Shown piece after piece: positions 27,262-35,944 of a stretch of DNA of 64,000 bases. Both the position numbers and the translations under genes were made by a program. The notes beneath the pieces are model-generated. The model was not told the origin of the DNA. It did no database searches and saw nothing but the letters and a program-made list of their open reading frames with translations. Every line of letters begins with the position of its first letter. The first letter of the stretch is position 1. This DNA comes from Bdellovibrio bacteriovorus (GTDB taxonomy: Bacteria; Bdellovibrionota; Bdellovibrionia; Bdellovibrionales; Bdellovibrionaceae), in NCBI RefSeq assembly GCF_001592735.1, contig NZ_LUKE01000006.1, positions 1 through 64,000 on the forward strand, in the 5' to 3' direction.

Positions 27262-27627
27262 TTAGTGTAAGACCCAGTCGCGGGCTTCTTCGATTTGTGT
27301 GGGCTGGAAGACCTTGATTTCTGGCTTGAATAAGGGATCTACGGCTTCGGCGATGCTGCGCACCCATTTTTGATCGGCGACCACGGCACATTTTTCCAGG
27401 CGATTAAAAAGTCCCCAGTTTTTGAGCCCGAACTGAATATCTTTCATGAGTGCCATCACTTCTACACCGTCTAAGTTTTCAATCACTTCGACCATGCGTA
27501 TGCCGTTCCATTTTTCGAGGCGCGGCTGGATTTTTTCCACGAAGGCTTCAAATTCCTCGCGGGTTAATTTGCCGGAAACCTTGAACTCAATAAATTTTTG
27601 GGTGTGGTCTTCTCTGTAAGAAAGCAT
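27262..27627 (-). CDS. SpoIIAA/STAS-like domain protein
   Basis: The 121-residue product fits the SpoIIAA-like family (a STAS-related fold): IEFKVSGKLTREEFEAFVE at the N-terminus, MVEVIENLDGVEVMALMKDI in the middle, CAVVADQKWVRSIAE and a final VFQPTQIEEARDWV. Such proteins are cytoplasmic; functions are poorly known. The ATG at 27627 has aaggag seven bases upstream, so a longer form is unlikely. Confidence 0.8.
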   Translation of the reverse strand: MLSYREDHTQKFIEFKVSGKLTREEFEAFVEKIQPRLEKWNGIRMVEVIENLDGVEVMALMKDIQFGLKNWGLFNRLEKCAVVADQKWVRSIAEAVDPLFKPEIKVFQPTQIEEARDWVLH

Positions 27628-27775
27628 GCGGTCTCCTTTTGGCGGAAAGTTTTCTGCCAATCACTATCTCACCACAAGCTGTTGGAAATTTGGGCTTGGG
27701 AGGCTATTTCATGTTGAAAAGCACCAGTTGCAAACTTATAGATAGTCACTTAACATAGGCATACATATTTAAATA

Positions 27776-27818
27776 CCCGGACGAGACGCGCCGTACCCGG
27801 TTAAGACAAGACGACGCC
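27776..27818 (+). promoter_or_regulatory. Guanidine-III (ykkC-III) riboswitch
   Basis: The sequence CCGGACGAG at 27777-27785, GCGCCGTACCCGG at 27788-27800, and the ACAAGACGACGCC at 27806-27818 follow, in order and spacing, the conserved ykkC-III aptamer core (CCGGACGAG..GCGCCGUACCCGG..ACAAGACGRCGC). CCGG pairs with CCGG as P1, and GCGCCG faces CGACGC with one C-A mismatch in the pseudoknot helix. It sits 24 bases before the start codon of an SMR exporter, the known setting for this class. The aptamer is recognised from memory of the class, not from a covariance search. Guanidine binding should switch on the exporter gene, most likely by freeing the ggagg at 27831. Confidence 0.88.
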
Positions 27819-27841
27819 ATTAACAATAATGGAGGTTTGTC

Positions 27842-28162
27842 ATGTTTACAGCTTGGAGCTATTTAATTCTTGCAGGTTTATTGGAAGTTTGTTGGGCCAT
27901 CGGTTTAAAATACACTGAAGGTTTCACTCGTATCATACCCAGCATTTTCACTCTTACGACCTTAGCGGCCAGTATGTTTTTGTTAGCAAAGGCCGCGACC
28001 ACTTTGCCGATTGGAACCGCGTACGCGATCTGGGTTGGTATCGGTGCGGTGGGTGCGGGCATCTTAGGAATTGTTTTATTTAAAGAACCTGTGACCCTTT
28101 CGCGTGTGGGCTTCATGGTTCTTTTAATTATCTCCATCATCGGTCTAAAGTTTACGGCTTAG
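27842..28162 (+). CDS. SMR-family guanidinium exporter (Gdx/SugE type)
   Basis: The 106-residue product has four membrane spans and the SMR hallmark Glu near residue 16 (GLLEVCWAIGLKYTEGF), which binds proton and cation. The GTAYAIWVGIGAVGAGILGIVLF signature in span 3 and the KYTEGF after span 1 point to the SugE/Gdx branch rather than the EmrE multidrug branch. Gdx proteins export guanidinium in exchange for protons. The guanidine-III riboswitch directly upstream strongly supports this. Protein lies in the inner membrane, as a dual-topology dimer in known members. Confidence 0.92.
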   Translation: MFTAWSYLILAGLLEVCWAIGLKYTEGFTRIIPSIFTLTTLAASMFLLAKAATTLPIGTAYAIWVGIGAVGAGILGIVLFKEPVTLSRVGFMVLLIISIIGLKFTA

Positions 28163-28233
28163 CCTTACAACGAAGCGTATGTGCGGTGATTACTAGTGGT
28201 GTGCAGATATATTCTGGAGCCCCTTGCGATCAA

Positions 28234-28259
28234 AACGAAATAGCGGTTAAATTTTCGTT
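28234..28259. promoter_or_regulatory. Inverted repeat, possible operator
   Basis: AACGAAA (28234-28240) and TTTCGTT (28253-28259) form a perfect 7-base inverted repeat with 12 bases between, placed 20 bases upstream of a helix-turn-helix regulator gene. The centres are about two turns of DNA apart, as for a dimer-binding site. Autoregulation is a guess; there is no terminator-like T-run. Confidence 0.35.
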
Positions 28260-28279
28260 AAAGGTGGTCGCTGAAAGCC

Positions 28280-28729
28280 ATGCAGTGGAATTCGCACTTC
28301 ATTAATCTTTTGGAAGCTGAATTTAATAAGATCCGGTTAAGAAATCCTCGAATTTCTAGACGTGGTTTCGCAAGATTATTAGGTGTTTCACCAAGCACTA
28401 TGTTTAGAGTTCTTTCCGGTGAGCTGCAAGTGTCTTCCGAACGTGCGCTTCACATGCTAGAAAACCTTGATGTCGAACCTGCCGCCTTAAATGAACTTAT
28501 ATATTTGATGAATCATCGGTATAAGATGGATCGTGCATCAGAGAAGATGCTTGACGAAACTTGCCGCCTTACTGTGACGGGAAGTCGTGAGGATTTAGAA
28601 GTTATAAAAAACGAAGTGTATGGCCTCTGCATGTCCCTAAAGAATAAGAATTCTTTTTCAGAGCTTAAGGCAAAATATTCTCTTCATGTTCTTATAGAGT
28701 TAAAAAACGACGGGCTCATGCGGTCCTAA
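28280..28729 (+). CDS. Miniature TIGR02147-like HTH regulator
   Basis: The 149-residue product has a helix-turn-helix at about residues 22-65 (SRRGFARLLGVSPSTMFRVLSG) and a C-terminal strand-helix unit (CRLTVTGSREDLEVIKNEVYGLC) like the end of full TIGR02147 proteins. The central winged-helix portion of about 100 residues present in the genes at 23993 and 42370 is missing. The gene at 41858 encodes a clear paralogue with the same shortened plan. It lies just upstream of the cytochrome/DUF1501 operon and may control it (inference). Confidence 0.75.
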   Translation: MQWNSHFINLLEAEFNKIRLRNPRISRRGFARLLGVSPSTMFRVLSGELQVSSERALHMLENLDVEPAALNELIYLMNHRYKMDRASEKMLDETCRLTVTGSREDLEVIKNEVYGLCMSLKNKNSFSELKAKYSLHVLIELKNDGLMRS

Positions 28730-28801
28730 GTGGTTACCATTAGTGGACAGAATTTGTGAGAATGAGTTGGGTAACCTCTTTGGAATGCCGACAAGATGGG
28801 C

Positions 28802-30403
28802 ATGAAAAAGTCTTATTCGGTACTCTTGCTGTGCGTTTTTTTGGGAATTCAGACGGGAGTTTTAGGAAAGGTTTGGGCGAAATCCCTCTCTGGCACGGAA
28901 CTCTTTGCGAAATGCTACATGCAGTTCACGGGACTGCCGTTGCCTTTACAGCATCCTTGGAAATTACAGATCATGGCGGGGACGTTAAGGGGAGAGCAAG
29001 CATGCGTCGATTTACTTGATAAGGCCGAACTAAACTCTCAAGGCATGGTCAGTTCCGACAGCGAAAGTAAGGCGGTTCTTAATCGCATCTATGAATTTCA
29101 TCGCTCTTGGTTTGAAGTCGGTGTCTTTAATCAAATGCAAAATTTCGCCGGAGGCGATGTGGGCCATTACGGAGTGGCTGGAACTTCGGATGTCCTGGAT
29201 TCCACAGAGCCAGCTTTAGCAATTACTTATAATTTGTTCTCTTCATCATTACCACATTACTCACAAGTATTGCGTACAAGTTCAGGCTTTGTAGCACAAA
29301 GAGAAGTCGATCCGACCATCAACCCTAGTTTTACCGGAAACAATCAACCCTATCAGCTTTTGTTCCGTTCTGCGACCAACTGGAATGCGACCACCTTTTC
29401 GGGCAGTTTTCCGTTGGCCTTTCCGCGAATTCAGAAAGGCGAGTTAACGGGCATCAAACCGCAAACGCAAAATATCATGGTTCCGGATTACTGGATTGAT
29501 CCGCCCCTCAGTCAGGCGTCCGATACTAATTTGCGCGCGCGCCGGGCCAGTCTTAATACTCCGGGAACGCCTTCAGAGGGGTCGATTTCAAGTTTCAACT
29601 TTTTTGACAGCATGGGCGGTGGACTTCTCGGGTTTCAATCCACGATGCTTTTAAATTGGGGTCATGAAGATGCTCTTTTGGCCAATGGTTCCCTGAAGCT
29701 TCCTCGACGATGGATTAAAAACATGCTTAATACCATGTTATGCAAGGAGCTTCCGGTCCTTCGCGAGGCTGACGTTGTCGCGTTTGTCGACTCCAGTGGC
29801 GGTCCCGACGTAGCTCCTTTTAGAGAGGGGACCAGTTGTTTGCAATGTCACGGCACCTTGGATCAGCTGGCGATGGTAGGACGAAATTTCACTGTGGCTA
29901 GGACCGAGCCAGGCAATGGTCAGCGTGTCAGTGGGGGCGGTCGCAAATCAGCTGCGGAGCCTAATGGAATTACATCTCGCAACAGCTATGTCATGGGACG
30001 TTACTCGGTCATTAGCGATCCGGGGTACTCTTGGTCGTCAACGCCGGTAGCGAATTTTCATCGGAGTCAACCTCGAGGAAAAGTATATTTAAGAACATTT
30101 TCCGGTGCCCTGGTAAATCAGCCCGTCAATGGTTTGGCCGAAGCCGGAGCGGCTCTTTCGAATATCGATGATTTTTATCAGTGCGCGGCCAAACGCTATT
30201 TCGAATATCTCACAGGGAATGAAGTTTTACTTTATGATCGCGGGGACTCTCGATTTGCGAATGTGACAAAATCACTTTCCACCGAGGCGATTCGAAATAG
30301 ACTCTTCATTGAAAAACTAAGCCGCGAGCTTAAAGCCACGGGGTCTTTAAGGTCATTGATTAAGAGTATTCTTCAATCTGAATATTACACGGAGTCAAAA
30401 TGA
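28802..30403 (+). CDS. Exported protein with c-type haem motif and DUF1585-like end
   Basis: The 533-residue product has a signal peptide (about residues 1-26). One haem-binding motif, CLQCH, lies near residue 347. The last 75 residues (YQCAAKRYFEYLTGNE ... RSLIKSILQSEYY) resemble the C-terminal DUF1585-type module of Planctomycetes-style secreted cytochrome proteins, in which a Cys-rich helix, 'lTG' turn and 'Li.si..S..Y' helix occur. It is thought to act in the periplasm or outer envelope; the reaction is unknown. The gene overlaps the Tat-exported DUF1501-like gene by four bases (ATGA), matching the pairing of these families in other bacteria. I used the ATG at 28802, where the typical MKKS signal peptide begins. 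Confidence 0.75.
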   Translation: MKKSYSVLLLCVFLGIQTGVLGKVWAKSLSGTELFAKCYMQFTGLPLPLQHPWKLQIMAGTLRGEQACVDLLDKAELNSQGMVSSDSESKAVLNRIYEFHRSWFEVGVFNQMQNFAGGDVGHYGVAGTSDVLDSTEPALAITYNLFSSSLPHYSQVLRTSSGFVAQREVDPTINPSFTGNNQPYQLLFRSATNWNATTFSGSFPLAFPRIQKGELTGIKPQTQNIMVPDYWIDPPLSQASDTNLRARRASLNTPGTPSEGSISSFNFFDSMGGGLLGFQSTMLLNWGHEDALLANGSLKLPRRWIKNMLNTMLCKELPVLREADVVAFVDSSGGPDVAPFREGTSCLQCHGTLDQLAMVGRNFTVARTEPGNGQRVSGGGRKSAAEPNGITSRNSYVMGRYSVISDPGYSWSSTPVANFHRSQPRGKVYLRTFSGALVNQPVNGLAEAGAALSNIDDFYQCAAKRYFEYLTGNEVLLYDRGDSRFANVTKSLSTEAIRNRLFIEKLSRELKATGSLRSLIKSILQSEYYTESK

Positions 30404-32076
30404 GCTCATCCCAAAGTCGTCGTGCTTTTTTAAAAAACTCCGGTATCGTCATGGCGGGAGTGTCGTTATCACCTCATCAGGCCCTGGCGAATGCTTTAAT
30501 TAAAAATCTATTTCGCTCCGCCCAGGCGGAGGCCGCCGATTTGGTGTCGCCTCGCTACTACGTAAATATTTATTTCGACAACGGTCCGGCTCGCTTCACC
30601 TTTGATCACTGGTTAAGAACTAATGCGAACGATCCGCAATTAAATTTCAATCCGTCGACGGGCACGGCCTTCACCTATGACGGCTCCAGAAACGTGACGG
30701 GCACCGAATACAGAACCTTTGATTACAACGGTGTTTTAGTGCCCCACATATTTCAAACTTTTTCGCCTTCAGAACGACAGTCCTTTTTAGATTCATTTTT
30801 GGTAATTCGGGGATACGGCAGTGGTATGGATGGACACGATCTCAACGCCGCATTACAGATGCATCCCCTTTCCAGCGCACCTTCTTTGTCTGCGCTATTA
30901 GCCGATCATTCCGATAGATATTTTCAGGCCGTGCAGTATCGCAACCGGGGGGCGAATTCTAGATTTTATTCCCAAAAATCTTTAGTGATGAATAAACTGA
31001 CGAGCCCCACTCAGCCTTTGAGTGAATTGTTGCAGGCGATTAAGCCTTCAACAGATAACGCCCGCGCTATTCGTAATGCCAATCAATCTCTTTTCAGTGA
31101 TGTTCGTGCTCTGTTGAATTCACTTCCAGATGATCGCAAGTCGGTTCAGATTGCTAGAAAAAATGTGAACACCACCTACCAGCTACTGCAAAGCAATTTG
31201 GGGGATTTTTCAAGTCAGTGGTCGTCGTTAGTGGCGGACTACACGGCCGTGATTCAGGCAGCGATGAGATCGACGTCCGTTCCCGGGATTAATGGAACCT
31301 TAGATGGATCACAGATTCTTACCTCTGTTTCAGATGGGCAGCGAACCAAGTTTGGCGTCGGTACTTCACCTGGGACGGATGTTATCATCGGCAGCGGAAA
31401 AAACTTCTTGGATGTTTCTCGCAATATGAGCTCATCATCGTTGGCGGAAAGCTTTGCGTTGGCGGAATATTCGATTAGGAATGGCTTGGTGGGGGCTTTG
31501 GAACTTATTGCCGGTCCAGCGACTCAGTTGCTTCAAGACCCGGCCACTTCCAATGTGGCGGATGCTTCTAATTGGTTTACCATGGATGGGGACATGCATA
31601 TGACCCAGTCATATGGCATGATGTATCTGACCTCCCAGTATTATCGCGGCGTGATTTCAGCATTGCTATTGTTGCGCACACGGTTGATGGCAGCAGGAAA
31701 ATGGAATCAAACTGTCATTCAAATGTATTCCGAGTTTGATCGCACCGTCGGCGCACCGGGTGCAGGTTCAGGGCATGGTTTTGACCAAATGGTTTCTTCG
31801 ATTTTTTCTGGTGTTTTTAGTGGCGGACCTTATGTGGTCGGCAACACCACGACGAAAGCTCCCAAAGGGGGCGTGGGTTCGCAAGGATTGGGAGCGCCCA
31901 TCGAAAATTATCCACAAAAAGGAATCCCAAGCCCCTTGGCTATGGCATCGACGTTATCTGCGTTGATGGATGTGCCAGAAAATCCATGGAAGAGCTTTGC
32001 GCTTCCTTTGGTGAATTTGCAAAGCGATGGAACATTATCTTTGCCCTACGGCAAGGGAAAGCTGATCGCGGAATAA
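30400..32076 (+). CDS. Tat-exported DUF1501-like protein
   Basis: The 558-residue product has a twin-arginine signal (SRRAFLKNSG, then a hydrophobic stretch to about 32) and so leaves the cytoplasm folded. Its C-terminal region has VIQMYSEFDRT followed by GSGHGFDQMV and GVFSGGPYVVG, the positions of 'GEFGRTP', 'GRDHW' and 'GGGVKGGQVYG' in DUF1501 proteins, which belong to the alkaline phosphatase/sulfatase superfamily. Whether it keeps metal-binding residues is unclear. It is translationally coupled to the preceding haem-motif gene. Confidence 0.8.
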   Translation: MSSSQSRRAFLKNSGIVMAGVSLSPHQALANALIKNLFRSAQAEAADLVSPRYYVNIYFDNGPARFTFDHWLRTNANDPQLNFNPSTGTAFTYDGSRNVTGTEYRTFDYNGVLVPHIFQTFSPSERQSFLDSFLVIRGYGSGMDGHDLNAALQMHPLSSAPSLSALLADHSDRYFQAVQYRNRGANSRFYSQKSLVMNKLTSPTQPLSELLQAIKPSTDNARAIRNANQSLFSDVRALLNSLPDDRKSVQIARKNVNTTYQLLQSNLGDFSSQWSSLVADYTAVIQAAMRSTSVPGINGTLDGSQILTSVSDGQRTKFGVGTSPGTDVIIGSGKNFLDVSRNMSSSSLAESFALAEYSIRNGLVGALELIAGPATQLLQDPATSNVADASNWFTMDGDMHMTQSYGMMYLTSQYYRGVISALLLLRTRLMAAGKWNQTVIQMYSEFDRTVGAPGAGSGHGFDQMVSSIFSGVFSGGPYVVGNTTTKAPKGGVGSQGLGAPIENYPQKGIPSPLAMASTLSALMDVPENPWKSFALPLVNLQSDGTLSLPYGKGKLIAE

Positions 32077-32078
32077 TT

Positions 32079-32990
32079 ATGAAAAAATCTAGATCAAAAT
32101 CTTACTTATTTTTTCTATTGTTAAATCTTGTGGTCCTGTCGGGGTGTTTGGATTTAAAACAAGTCGGCGCCCAAAAAACATCGGAAGGAAGCTCGTCTTC
32201 GCCGTCGACCGGTTCACCCCATCAAGGGGGTAGCAACGAACTGCCCTCTGTCAGCCCGATCGTTGTTGATCCGGTATTACAAAAATCAGAAGTCGGATCT
32301 CGAGGTGCTATGGTGCCCCGGCAATACATGAAACAGATTTTTAAAGATCTATTTTCGGCATCAGATTTTACCAGTCACCCTCTGCAGGACCCGGATTTAA
32401 GCTTGGTCATGAGTGCGGGCATCACTTCCCAGATTCACAATCTGGTTATCACACAGACCGGAAGTTTTGGTCCCTCGTGCAATTTTTACGGAAGTTACCA
32501 AACTTTAAGTACGACGGCGGCTCAAGATTGTGGTGGTGCCAGTGGCGACGCGGTCTCTAATGCGATATCTGACTTCGCGGCGCAATCTTCGACGGTGCGA
32601 CATCTTAATACTGCCAAGGTGTGTGAGATGATTTTAGGCGGAGAAACAGTGCGTGTGACGCGAATTGGTTCCACGAACACGGATGATATCAATTTTGAGA
32701 GATCCATTTACGCTGCGGCAAAAAATATTTCGGGATCGACAGTTTATCTTTCTCCAAAAATAACTTCCAACGTGATTTCGGGCTATGAGCTGGCCGAGCT
32801 TGACGAAAATGCAATCACGGCTCTGTATGGACTCTTCAATCGCTCACGCGAAATATCTGCGGCCGAATTAGAAATCTACTCTGACTTTAATGAAAGACTT
32901 AAAATCACTTCGCCACCAACGACGAATGTAAATCGCTGGCGCTCTGTATTGTTAATGATGTGCGAAAGCCCAGAGTGGACGTTGTTATGA
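32079..32990 (+). CDS. Lipoprotein of the cytochrome/DUF1501 operon
   Basis: The 303-residue product has a lipoprotein signal (lipobox LSGC, Cys near 23) followed by a Ser/Gly/Pro-rich linker (about 30-60). The rest is largely helical, with Cys near 127, 148, 181 and 298. Its last 60 residues (ALYGLFNRSREISAAELEIYSDF) have the 'LF.R.....E......' form seen in the DUF1800/DUF1549-type helical proteins that accompany DUF1501, so it may supply that part. The start at 32079 follows the previous stop by two bases. The stop overlaps the next start (ATGA). Confidence 0.72.
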   Translation: MKKSRSKSYLFFLLLNLVVLSGCLDLKQVGAQKTSEGSSSSPSTGSPHQGGSNELPSVSPIVVDPVLQKSEVGSRGAMVPRQYMKQIFKDLFSASDFTSHPLQDPDLSLVMSAGITSQIHNLVITQTGSFGPSCNFYGSYQTLSTTAAQDCGGASGDAVSNAISDFAAQSSTVRHLNTAKVCEMILGGETVRVTRIGSTNTDDINFERSIYAAAKNISGSTVYLSPKITSNVISGYELAELDENAITALYGLFNRSREISAAELEIYSDFNERLKITSPPTTNVNRWRSVLLMMCESPEWTLL

Positions 32991-34102
32991 GAATTATTTT
33001 CTGTGTATTCGTCATTGTAACGGCGGGCTGTGAATTTGGAAAGACGACCTTCGGCGGTACCTTAGCCTCTAATACTTCGGCCGTCACATCTGATGATATC
33101 GCTAAAAACTTGATTAAGAGTGAAGTGACGCTTTTCCATTTTGATTCCACCTCCGCCGTCATGACGGGAAATGCCGTTGATGTCTTAAAAAACAGAAAAA
33201 CGGAATTTGTTCAAGGCATCGAAGGTCCTCAAGATCTGTCTTCAGACGGAGGCGTCACCGCGACGTTGGTTGGCGATGTTTTGCATGTTGAGCCGACGGT
33301 CAGCCAAGGTCAGTTCTTAAGCCCCGTCGACAAAACAATCACGGGAACGTCAGCAAGTATCTTTATTGTGGCGAAAAATTCAAGTCGGGGAAATATTGTC
33401 TCTTTCAATTCGTTTGATCGCTATTCGCAAGGATTTAATATTTCGGTTAATGCTTCTGAAATTTCCGCGATATTTTATTCTTCACCGGATGATAAAATTT
33501 CAAATCAAATTGCGATTCCGTCTTCGGAATGGTCGATTATAGGGGCAAATTATGGAGATGAAGGCGAAATTGAGCTTTCGGTGAATGGCATTTTAAGTTC
33601 TGCCGCGACAACCGAGGGAGTTCCGGGAACATCTTTTTCGGTGCCGCGAGTTCTTTCATTGGGACCAGATAATATTGGTGACTCCTTAGAGTTCAAAGAG
33701 CTTTATGTTTTTGGGCGCCCTTTGACGAAATTGGAACATGGCTCACTGATCACTTACCTAGCCAAAAAAAACGGCGTCAGTGTGACCCTTGATCCCTCAC
33801 TTAATGTTCCAATTGGTGACGGGGGAGGGAGTGGTGGCTCGACAGCCGATCCCAATTTTGCACCCGCGCAAAGCGTGATCGAAAGTAAATGTTTGAACTG
33901 CCATTCTAGTTGGGCGGGGGCCAGAGCCAGTTATTATGTGGGCTTGGGGTTGGTTTCGAAAAACAATGCGGCTAATTCTAAACTGTATTATCGACTGCTG
34001 GGAAGCGCGGGCTCAAATGGCCCGAAAAACATGCCTCAAGGGGGCAGCTTAACCCCGGCGGAGGCAGAACTCGTTCGTGTGTGGATTGATAATATGCCCT
34101 AA
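32987..34102 (+). CDS. Lipoprotein with LamG-like domain and C-terminal cytochrome-c motif
   Basis: The 371-residue product has a lipoprotein signal (lipobox VTAGC). Residues about 50-255 fit a concanavalin/LamG-type jelly roll (ASIFIVAKNSSRGNIVSFNS, LSVNGILSSAAT, FKELYVFGRPLTKLE), which usually binds carbohydrate or protein. After a Gly/Ser linker, residues about 290-371 form a small cytochrome-c-like domain with CLNCHS and a late MPQGG, ending in ELVRVWIDNMP, the style of the Planctomycetes cytochrome module. It could be anchored in the outer membrane. It is the last gene of the four-gene operon. Confidence 0.78.
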   Translation: MRIIFCVFVIVTAGCEFGKTTFGGTLASNTSAVTSDDIAKNLIKSEVTLFHFDSTSAVMTGNAVDVLKNRKTEFVQGIEGPQDLSSDGGVTATLVGDVLHVEPTVSQGQFLSPVDKTITGTSASIFIVAKNSSRGNIVSFNSFDRYSQGFNISVNASEISAIFYSSPDDKISNQIAIPSSEWSIIGANYGDEGEIELSVNGILSSAATTEGVPGTSFSVPRVLSLGPDNIGDSLEFKELYVFGRPLTKLEHGSLITYLAKKNGVSVTLDPSLNVPIGDGGGSGGSTADPNFAPAQSVIESKCLNCHSSWAGARASYYVGLGLVSKNNAANSKLYYRLLGSAGSNGPKNMPQGGSLTPAEAELVRVWIDNMP

Positions 34103-34689
34103 AGATTCCAGTTGGCGGATAAGATCCACTGCGTTTCTGTGGGCCCAAAAAATCCGAAGCTGTTGACGAATTCTAATTTTGAGCTGATGCGATACCTTAA
34201 CTGCAACGAGGGCGCTCCTTGAATTCCACTTTGAGCCTCTATTTTTAAAGTCTGATCGGAAGGTTCCCAGTCCACCCATGTCAGACGACTGATGTATCCA
34301 CCGCCTAAAAGAAACCGCGATTTTATGCGATAAAGGGCGTAGGGGTTTATCACAAATCCATACCAGGATCTGTTGGTTCCGTCGGTGAATTCTAAGTTGC
34401 GCGTGCCACCGCTGGCCGCCTTTCCGGCGGCGGCGGCCAAGTGAGTCCCTAACATCCACCACGATCCATTCCAGTTGATGTCCGTGTTTATCGCGGGACC
34501 ACTGTAGGCGGCAAAACCTGTCTCACTGACGCTTCCTTGATTTAAAACCATCTTTTCATTCCATTGAATGTAGCCTACGCCCACACTGGTCCCGAAGCGA
34601 ATTTTAGGGGCGCTGCGAACAGCTTGTGCATGTCCAAAAGAGCCTATGCAAAAAACGGCAAAAAGGAGAACACATTTAAAAAGAGGCAT
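34099..34689 (-). CDS. Outer-membrane beta-barrel-like protein
   Basis: The 196-residue product has a signal peptide ending in GHAQA (about residue 23), and then alternating strand segments with Trp and Tyr, ending in WNL. Size fits an 8-stranded barrel. Its stop overlaps the stop of the convergent lipoprotein gene by four bases, and its start overlaps the end of the next leftward gene by 14 bases. The two leftward genes are probably one operon. Function unknown. Confidence 0.7.
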   Translation of the reverse strand: MPLFKCVLLFAVFCIGSFGHAQAVRSAPKIRFGTSVGVGYIQWNEKMVLNQGSVSETGFAAYSGPAINTDINWNGSWWMLGTHLAAAAGKAASGGTRNLEFTDGTNRSWYGFVINPYALYRIKSRFLLGGGYISRLTWVDWEPSDQTLKIEAQSGIQGAPSLQLRYRISSKLEFVNSFGFFGPTETQWILSANWNL

Positions 34690-35869
34690 GGATTTGTCCT
34701 TGAAGTGCCCAAAGATCTTCGGTTGCCAAAAAGGGAGAAGTGCTACTTTCTTGGGTGATGTTGACTCGAGCTTCTAAGCGTTGAAAGGGAAATGTTAAAA
34801 ATCCGACACCCCATTTTTTGCGATCAGGTTCGTTTAAACTATTAATCTCTTGCGAGCGTTCAAACGTGGTGACGAAGTTATATCCTCGGGTGAGATTGAT
34901 CATTAGTTGGCCGATGGCATAGTTACCAAATTTTTCTTCATTGGAAGTTTCACTTATTTTGCGTTTAAGGCCCGCCTCTATCCATAGACTGCTGCCTTTG
35001 GCATTCGGTAAGCCATATCTGTCATGCACCGCCAACAACTGCGTGGACTCAAGTGAGGTTTTAAAATCAGCCACGGAAGCGCCGATGCGATGCTTTTCGC
35101 CCCAATCAGATTCGGCAATAGCCGAAAAACCTTTTTGACGAAAATTTTCGTTTTGACTTAGATTTCCCACAAAATAATTAAAGGCGGCATCCCAAGAACT
35201 TCCCATGTAATGCAGGATGATTCCGTGAGCTTGATCATCTTTACCCATGCCGATCAAGCCCCGATTATAGGCGGTATGATCTGGAGTCCTTATCCCGTAG
35301 GCCTTGTCCATAAGTCCTACTTGAACTAACAGGGATTTCGTGACGAAGGTCCGAATGTAATGTTCCTTTGAAACTCCCGAAACTTTTTCTCCGTTATTAT
35401 AATAGTCCACAGGTTCTGGCAGTATATTGTAAGTAATAGCCAGCAACGTGCGGTTGGTGTTGCTGGTTGAAGAGACAATGCTTACGTCCGTCTGCATATT
35501 TATCCAGACACTTTTTTCTTTAGATCCCCCAGGGGAGCGAGTCAAAGAAAGGCCGCGATACTTGATCGAAGGTTGAAGCCAATGATTCAACACGACTCCG
35601 GGAAGCAATCCGGAATATTCACCGAGCTCTTCATCGCTGATTGAACTTGGAATGAAAGGACGCGCGGCGATTTCTTGCGCAAAAAGAGCCTTGCCGTAGG
35701 CGGTGAGTGGGCCTCCGCCTAAACTATTAGTATGGCAGACAATGCATGTGGTGTAGCCATAGGAAATAAAATCCGGATAAGCCAGGACCGTGTTCGAAAA
35801 AAAGAGTACGATTCCCAAAACGGCAAACGCCAGCGGCCATCTTATTTTCAGAATATTCATGAATTTCAT
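34676..35869 (-). CDS. Exported protein with haem motif and barrel-like body
   Basis: The 397-residue product has a signal peptide (about residues 1-30, cleavage near LAYP). Directly after it comes a c-type haem motif, CIVCHTN, near residue 40, followed by GGGPLTAYGKALFAQEI. The remaining 320 residues are rich in aromatic and alternating residues and end in QIHASF, as for an outer-membrane barrel. A short cytochrome joined to an outer-membrane porin could conduct electrons across the membrane, but this is speculation. The gene is divergent from the giant lipoprotein gene at 36068. Confidence 0.72.
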   Translation of the reverse strand: MKFMNILKIRWPLAFAVLGIVLFFSNTVLAYPDFISYGYTTCIVCHTNSLGGGPLTAYGKALFAQEIAARPFIPSSISDEELGEYSGLLPGVVLNHWLQPSIKYRGLSLTRSPGGSKEKSVWINMQTDVSIVSSTSNTNRTLLAITYNILPEPVDYYNNGEKVSGVSKEHYIRTFVTKSLLVQVGLMDKAYGIRTPDHTAYNRGLIGMGKDDQAHGIILHYMGSSWDAAFNYFVGNLSQNENFRQKGFSAIAESDWGEKHRIGASVADFKTSLESTQLLAVHDRYGLPNAKGSSLWIEAGLKRKISETSNEEKFGNYAIGQLMINLTRGYNFVTTFERSQEINSLNEPDRKKWGVGFLTFPFQRLEARVNITQESSTSPFLATEDLWALQGQIHASF

Positions 35870-35944
35870 TATTAGAAGATTTAAGGAGCTTGGCTAAAGA
35901 CATCCGTTTTATGACCATCGCGTTGTCCTCATTTTGTACACTGT

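Noticed and set aside
27262-27627. SpoIIAA-like protein as partner of the SpoIIE phosphatase
   Set aside because: It is over 20 kb away and belongs to the SpoIIAA-like family that lacks the conserved phosphorylatable Ser context of true anti-anti-sigma factors as far as I can see.
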